Positions 58,374 to 64,000 of a stretch of DNA of 64,000 nt are shown in pieces. Positions within the stretch are counted from its first letter, which is position 1. The number at the start of each line of letters is the position of its first letter. The notes beneath the pieces were generated by a model. That model searched no databases. It was given only the letters and a program-made list of their open reading frames with translations, and was not told where the DNA came from. A program made the translations under genes and the position numbers. The stretch is from Utricularia gibba. Taxonomy: Eukaryota > Streptophyta > Magnoliopsida > Lamiales > Lentibulariaceae. Where the stretch lies: positions 124,001 to 188,000 of the forward strand of contig NEEC01000008.1 of the NCBI GenBank assembly GCA_002189035.1. The letters run 5' to 3'.

Positions 58374-58958
58374 TGATAAACGAAAATTTCCAAATGTCGT
58401 TGGAAAAATAGAAATTTCGTTATCAAATAAATTTATAACTCTAATCTACACAAAATACAAATTTGGAAAACTTGTATAGTGGATATCGGGGTCGATCACA
58501 AAGAACTTGTGCTTGCTAAGTGTTTTAGTAAATGCATGATTTGGAATAACAGTAGATCTTAGTCTAAGCTTGGACTAGCAGTGGCAAGAAAGTTCAGTAA
58601 ACAGAATCAGGTTTCAATGCAAGAGGTAATAAGTACTGGTTCTAACTCAGAATAACATGAAGACGCCTTAAGGATCTGTAGGTGGTGTTATGCTAAGGTT
58701 CCTAACTTAATTTACCATCTTCTTACACTCACAACTTCAAATAACCTAAGTCTAACCAGGTCATTCATCATATTTTCGGCTAAGCTAGTCCTCAATATCA
58801 TAACCAACATTGCAATAAGGTCTACCCGCATGCAAGGCATATAGAACTAGGTCTACCCGGTTCTACTGGTTCTACCCTGGACTAACACTGACTGCTCCCG
58901 TCTTGGTTTATTGGTCTACCTCTAAACCAAGCTTCTAAGTTGTGAATGTTAGTGTATG
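58374..58958 (-). repeat. Truncated LTR of the 34157-type family
   Basis: It starts TGATAAACGAAAATTT, like the TGATAAAC terminus at 34157. Shared blocks follow: tatcaaataaatttataact, gggtcgatcacaaagaacttgtgctt, ggtctacctctaaaccaag. The other terminus (GTTATCA) is missing. Confidence 0.65.
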
Positions 58959-60398
58959 TGTTCTAGAGACAATCAACTCATTGGCAAATCTTATGTTATG
59001 ATATTTACTTTGAATTGTGATCAAATTTATATCATTGATAAAATCCTCTACTTGATCTATGTGCTATAGAAATTATGATGAGATCATAATGTGAGATTCT
59101 TCAAGCACTCATGATCAAGTTAAAAACTCCCTAGCTAGAGTATTTGTGAAATGAGGATATCACAAATACGGATAAGCTGGCACACATTGAGTTCCCTAAA
59201 TTGTTTAGGCAATGGTTCTCACAATTGATGTAATGAGATTACTAGAACCTATGTGTGGGTGTCGATTAGAGAATTGATTCACTGGATGACTCATCTTCGA
59301 GATGCTACTATGGGAAGCTAACCAAGTGTCAGTAGCAAGATCTCGAATATGACAGCCGTGCAATTAAGCTTAGACTTGAGGTCAACAAAGTTATCTTGAT
59401 CTTAAACTCACATTTTCGCTCATTACTAATGAGAGTCTAACCATGGTTTGCCTAGTATGGATGAGTAGGGATGTGACTCCTTAAGGTTGGAGATAGTTGA
59501 TTGATCAATAAAGGATTCGTCACTCATGTTAGCGATGAGATCATATCTCAAGTAATTGTATCAAAGCCTAACAGTAAGTCCTGGGCCTAGGGTAATGACA
59601 CTCGAATTGTTTGAGTAGGTCATTGAGTGTTAGTGCTTGAATGCAATTATAAGTTCAATACATCAAAAAGACACACACCCATGTTCTAGTATCGAATGAG
59701 ATATAAGTATGATGAAAGCTGTTCATTGCATGGTGGCTGGTCATGGAAAGGCTTAATCAGTTCACTTGATTATTCTTTAATCTTGGGGATCATAATATGT
59801 TGTTAGACATCACTCATGATTGATAATGATGGATTTGATTAATTAAGAGTTAATTAATAAATCCATTATTACGGCTTTGATTGAAGAAGCCTATAGGATC
59901 ACACACAATAGTGGAGTCACTCATCGATATAAAATAAAATGACACAATTACATGAGATGTAATTGGTAAAGTGAGTAAATTAAATAGAGAGCTATTTTGA
60001 GATTAATATAGATTAAACTCAAAATAAAAGATCTCATATAGATATGATTTGATATGTCACAAAAATATTTATAAAAAAGATTTAGATCTTGAGATCTGCT
60101 CCAAAGTCTTCGTGTTCTCTAAGACTGATCCACAAGGAGGCGTTTTTCTCTACTAACACCTGAGAAATTCGACTAGCATTCAAGAGCCTTGAAAAGGTTA
60201 TCGACGGAGTGCTCCACGTGTGGATACCATAGAGGCCGTCTGCTATTGGCTGTTGGTGAACAACGGAGTCATCTGAAAGGTATTTTGAACATCCCTTCGT
60301 CTGATGTATACCGTATTCCAAGATCTGCGTTTGGGGTTTCTCAAAAAATTTTAAATTCCGTTGCTTTTGAGACATACGATGTCTACGAGAAACCCAAC
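58959..60398 (+). repeat. Possible copia-type LTR
   Basis: It starts TGTTCTAGAGAC and ends CTACGAGAAACCCAACA, a terminus style common in plant copia LTRs. Inside is a region of ttaattaagagttaattaataaatcc and a conserved-looking 3' part (60075-60398). No downstream gag was recognised, and no target duplication was established. Confidence 0.45.
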
Positions 60399-61885
60399 AG
60401 AATCAACTCCTGGTGAGAAAATAACATGCAACATTACTCGATAATGAGATTAATCAGGTGAGTGAATTATATCATTCATCATCATGTGGAGGTCACTATG
60501 GGTCAAATAGAATAGCAAAGAGGTTACCTAACTATGGATATTAATGGCCTTCTATATTTCGAAATTGTTTTTATTTTTGTAGGGCTTGTCAAAAATAGAT
60601 AACATCATTAACAAGAATGAAATGCTGCTGCAACCTATTATTTGTGATAATACGTATTTTATTAGTGTTTTCAAGTTATAAAATTAGGATTTTAATGATA
60701 AAATTAGGTATTTTAATTTTGATTTTTAATATTTGATTAATTGTAGTATTATTTATTCTATATTATGATTTTTAATGTTCTTCTACGTATTAGTAGTAGC
60801 ATTATATATCAAATTTAGCTAATTTGTAAGTACAAGTCGATGGATACAAGGAGGGGACATGATTGATATTCAACTGTGTGTTGTTTGCAAGTTCAAGTCA
60901 AGAGCAATATGACTATCAAAAACATCAATTGCATTGAAAATGGAGAAGAGGAGAGAAGAAGATATTTTTTGAAAGTGAGAGAAACCGAAAGAAAGAAGAA
61001 AGTTAGAACAATACCAAACCCCAATAGGAGGAGGAAGGAGACGATTGAGAAAAAGATTTTAATATAGAGTTATTCCAACACTAAACCCAATTCCGTGCTA
61101 CTATTTTGAGTAGGATACAGTAGCTACGGAGAATGTGGAACTAAACTTGTCTTTTTTATGCATTGTGAACATTTTATGTTTATTGTTTTACTTTCGAATT
61201 TGTGATCATGAACATGCTTTTATTTTCAATTTTTGAAGTAATCATGATACTTTTCATTATGTATGGTTAGATTTTAGGGATGCCTTAAAATGTGTAAAGG
61301 TGATGTGGTTAGGGTTTGCTAGATAATCTAGAATTATGTACATTAACAATTCATTTCTAACATTTTTCAAGTAGATCTAAGGGGAGAAATGAACAATAGT
61401 GCTGCTCAAAAGTTTGATTTAGAGCGAATCAAGAGAAGGATAATATGTATTAGTTATGAGTAGAACTAATAGAATCAGATAAATGTAGTTCTACATATTT
61501 TGCATATGGATAGACCTAAGTGAGAAATAGATGATGATATTAATGAATGACTTAGTTGAAAAATGAAAAATGATCTGATAGATTTAGATTGTTTAGAGTA
61601 TGCACAAATACAAATTATAGATTAGATTAGGTACTTGAATACCAAATCACCTGAACCATCTTAACGTATCTTAGTATTATTTTGTGCTTAGAACCTATAT
61701 TTTTTATTTTTAGCATTGACTTGATTATACTTAATGAAACTTGTGTATCATTATTAGTTTGATCTTGGATTAAGATTAGAATTTGTTCTACTATTTTACA
61801 TCTAATAAAACACATAGTATGCATGTACTCCTTTTGATGGATCCTGAAATTCATTATACAAATTTTCTGATTTGTATTTTATGAA
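60399..61885. other. Unassigned DNA, probably decayed retroelement leader
   Basis: No recognised protein. A purine-rich stretch (gagaagaggagagaagaaga near 60945) and acactaaacccaattccg near 61078 resemble retroelement untranslated sequence, but this is weak. Confidence 0.35.
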
Positions 61886-61889
61886 AATT

Positions 61890-62820
61890 AAAGATTATAA
61901 ATTTATTTGATACGAAAATTCATTCTTTTGCAACGACATAAGAATTTCCATTTATCAATTAGGACAAATATTTGATGTGTGGGGAATTAATTTCATGCGT
62001 CCATTTCTTAACTTGCATGGGTATGAATATATTCTAGTATGTGTAAACTATCTTTTCAATTAAATTGAAACAATTCCAACTTGTGTGCAAGACAAAATGG
62101 TGGTAATGGGCTTTGTGAAGAAAAACATATTTGCTCAATTTGACGTCCCAAGGTACTCCTTAGCAATATAGGATCTCATTTCTTTCACAGGGGTTTGCGA
62201 AAATTGCTCAAGAGGTATGGTGTATGGACTTCAAATAACTACTATTTTCAAACCAACAAATAAGCTGAGATATCTAATCATGAGATCAAACAATTATTGG
62301 AGAAAAAACTATCAACCTATCCAAAAAAGATTGGAGTCAAAAGTTGGACGATGCAATGTGGGTAATTCGTACTGCTTACAAAACACCGATTGGTATGAAA
62401 CATTTTAAGGTAGTTTATGGGAAGAATTATCATCTTCTAATCGAGTCGGAATACAAGACTACATGGATAACCCAATTGCTTAACGATGATGTGAGGGCAA
62501 ATATTGAAGTTTTGAAATTTCAATTGCAAGAATTAGAGGAATTAGGGAAGACCACCTATAATAATTCTTGTAGTTTCAAATAATAGACCAAATCTTACAA
62601 TGAGCAAGATTAAAAAGAAGGAATGTAAGCAAGGGCAAAAGGTACTTTTGTACCATTCCACTTTCAAACTTCACCCAAGAAAATGAAGTCGAGCTGGGAA
62701 GGGCTGTTGTTGTAAAATTTATGAACAACAATACTTCAATGGAATTATTTGATAAATGTCCAAATGCTAAACCTTTCATTTTAAATAATTATAGGTTGAA
62801 GCTTTATTTTGAAATATGAT
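61890..62820 (+). pseudogene. Gypsy (Athila-type) integrase relic
   Basis: [20 protein letters not shown] near 61975-62035 aligns with the usual FDVWGIDFMGPF, so the first catalytic Asp is Asn. VCVNYLFN likewise has Asn for the Asp of VDYVSKW. The C-terminal core [37 protein letters not shown], then [17 protein letters not shown] and KVLLYHSTFKLHPRK is in several frames. No reverse transcriptase precedes it. Confidence 0.85.
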
Positions 62821-64000
62821 TAAAGGGCGAATAAGAGAGAGAAGGAGAAAATCTTTTACGCACCTGAAGAAAACACATGAAACAAAACACATGGAGATCT
62901 CAACCTGGACCAGAAACAAAAGGGACATCACTAGGAGTCACACAAATTCAAATAAGGCCACTTAGAAACAAATTTTCATAGATTATTTATATCATTATTA
63001 TCAAAACTAGAAGATATTTTTATAATCCTGATCAAATAAAAAAAATAAAGATAAATTGATCAGAATTTAACAATAAAAAAATTTACAAATTCATAACATC
63101 AAATTCAAAAATCTAGAAATATAAATTCTAAATAAAAAATTATATTCCTAAAAAACAAATGAAAATTCATGTAATAACTATGAACAATGATTATTGAATT
63201 TTGAATGACAAACAACGACGACAATCAATGAGTGATGATTAAGCACTCGAGATGAGGATGGGTGAAAATATGAGAAATCATGTCATAATAAAAATATTAT
63301 TAAAAATATTAATTTTTAAATGAATAATGATTCAATAATAAAATTGATTATTAAAAATATTAATTTTTTTAAAAAATAAAGTAGCATATGCTGAATTCTC
63401 ATCGGATTCGTCACAACTACACACTCGATGCACAAAGAATCTTGATTTCCAACGAATTGGTGATTCTCAAATTTATATATTTCGATTTCCAAAATCAATA
63501 TTCAATTGTTTTATTTATTATATACTTTATTAGAAACTTATTAATACAAATTTCTTTGTATTTAAAGTTAAATAATATAAATCTATTATATATTTTCCAA
63601 TTAATTTTAAATATAAATAAATATAATAATTAATAAACATAAATCTTTATAAACATTCGTAAATAATAATGGATATCAAATAAAATAATATGAACAAATT
63701 TTTTGTTAAATTAATTTAAATAAACCAATATGAACAAAAACATTTACGTTCGTGTTCCTTCATTGGATATAACAACGCTGCCTATAACTTACACTGATCT
63801 CAGATGCCGCGGGGCAAAGGTTGATTTATTGTCTCGAAAATAGGAACACAAAGAAGAGTTTCACATGTAAGCAGCATTCAATGGGATTGAACTATGCCAC
63901 CATGACGAGGTTGCATCCATAGGGCTGAAGCTCAAGCGTTGCACAAATGATACAATGAGATTGCTCTCAAATGTAACATGAAACACCCGGGAGGACGGCT
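62821..64000. other. AT-rich end of window, no gene seen
   Basis: 62980-63720 is nearly all A and T. 63740-64000 has ordinary composition but no recognised reading. It may be the edge of another feature outside the window. Confidence 0.4.

Noticed and set aside
1-64000. CRISPR arrays, bacterial operons, riboswitches.
   Set aside because: The sequence is plant nuclear DNA; no spaced identical short repeats or prokaryotic gene arrangement was seen.

Overview
The window is nuclear DNA from a flowering plant. Supporting signs are GT-AG introns and an LRR receptor kinase with 72-base LRR exons. There is also a DYW-type pentatricopeptide repeat gene, a SOFL gene and a strongly AT-rich background full of decayed plant-type LTR retrotransposons. 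I cannot name the species. A degraded copy of the chloroplast psbD-psbC block also sits in the nuclear sequence.

Layout. 1-15.6 kb is a transposon graveyard: a Ty1/copia pol relic (about 1.0-3.4 kb) cut by a small TIR element with a 7-bp target duplication, then two Athila-type Ty3/gypsy copies facing each other (A on +, 3.4-7.25 kb; B on -, 8.96-14.05 kb) with fragments of other LTRs between them. 15.6-26.3 kb is one Mutator-like element (MULE). It has about 0.4-0.55 kb terminal inverted repeats, an imperfect 9-bp target duplication, a MuDR-type transposase gene on + and, divergently on -, a gene containing an FCP1/NIF-type phosphatase domain. Both genes are broken. Two solo LTRs sit inside the MULE, each with a perfect 5-bp target duplication; one lies exactly in the transposase C-terminal exon.

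27.5-43 kb is the genic island, all on +: a GPI-anchor-type LRR protein (PII-2 family), an NSP-interacting-kinase-type LRR receptor kinase, a SOB FIVE-LIKE (SOFL) protein, a 762-residue DYW PPR protein and a DNA-3-methyladenine glycosylase I. All five look intact. The gap between the kinase and SOFL holds one LTR nested in another.

43-64 kb is again transposon-dominated. It holds a copia LTR with internal tandem duplication followed by a gag relic cut by a MITE, then two chromovirus-like gypsy copies tail to tail (C on +, 46.7-52.8 kb; D on -, 52.8-55.1 kb). C carries an Athila solo LTR in its RNase H and D carries a hAT-type MITE with a perfect 8-bp duplication. Beyond are a copia RT relic, the psbD-psbC insertion, more LTR pieces and a gypsy integrase relic.

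Nothing here is a clearly new biological system. The strongest candidate for follow-up is the MULE: a transposase and a phosphatase-like gene share a divergent control region containing a perfect 14-bp inverted repeat that resembles repeats near both ends of the element.
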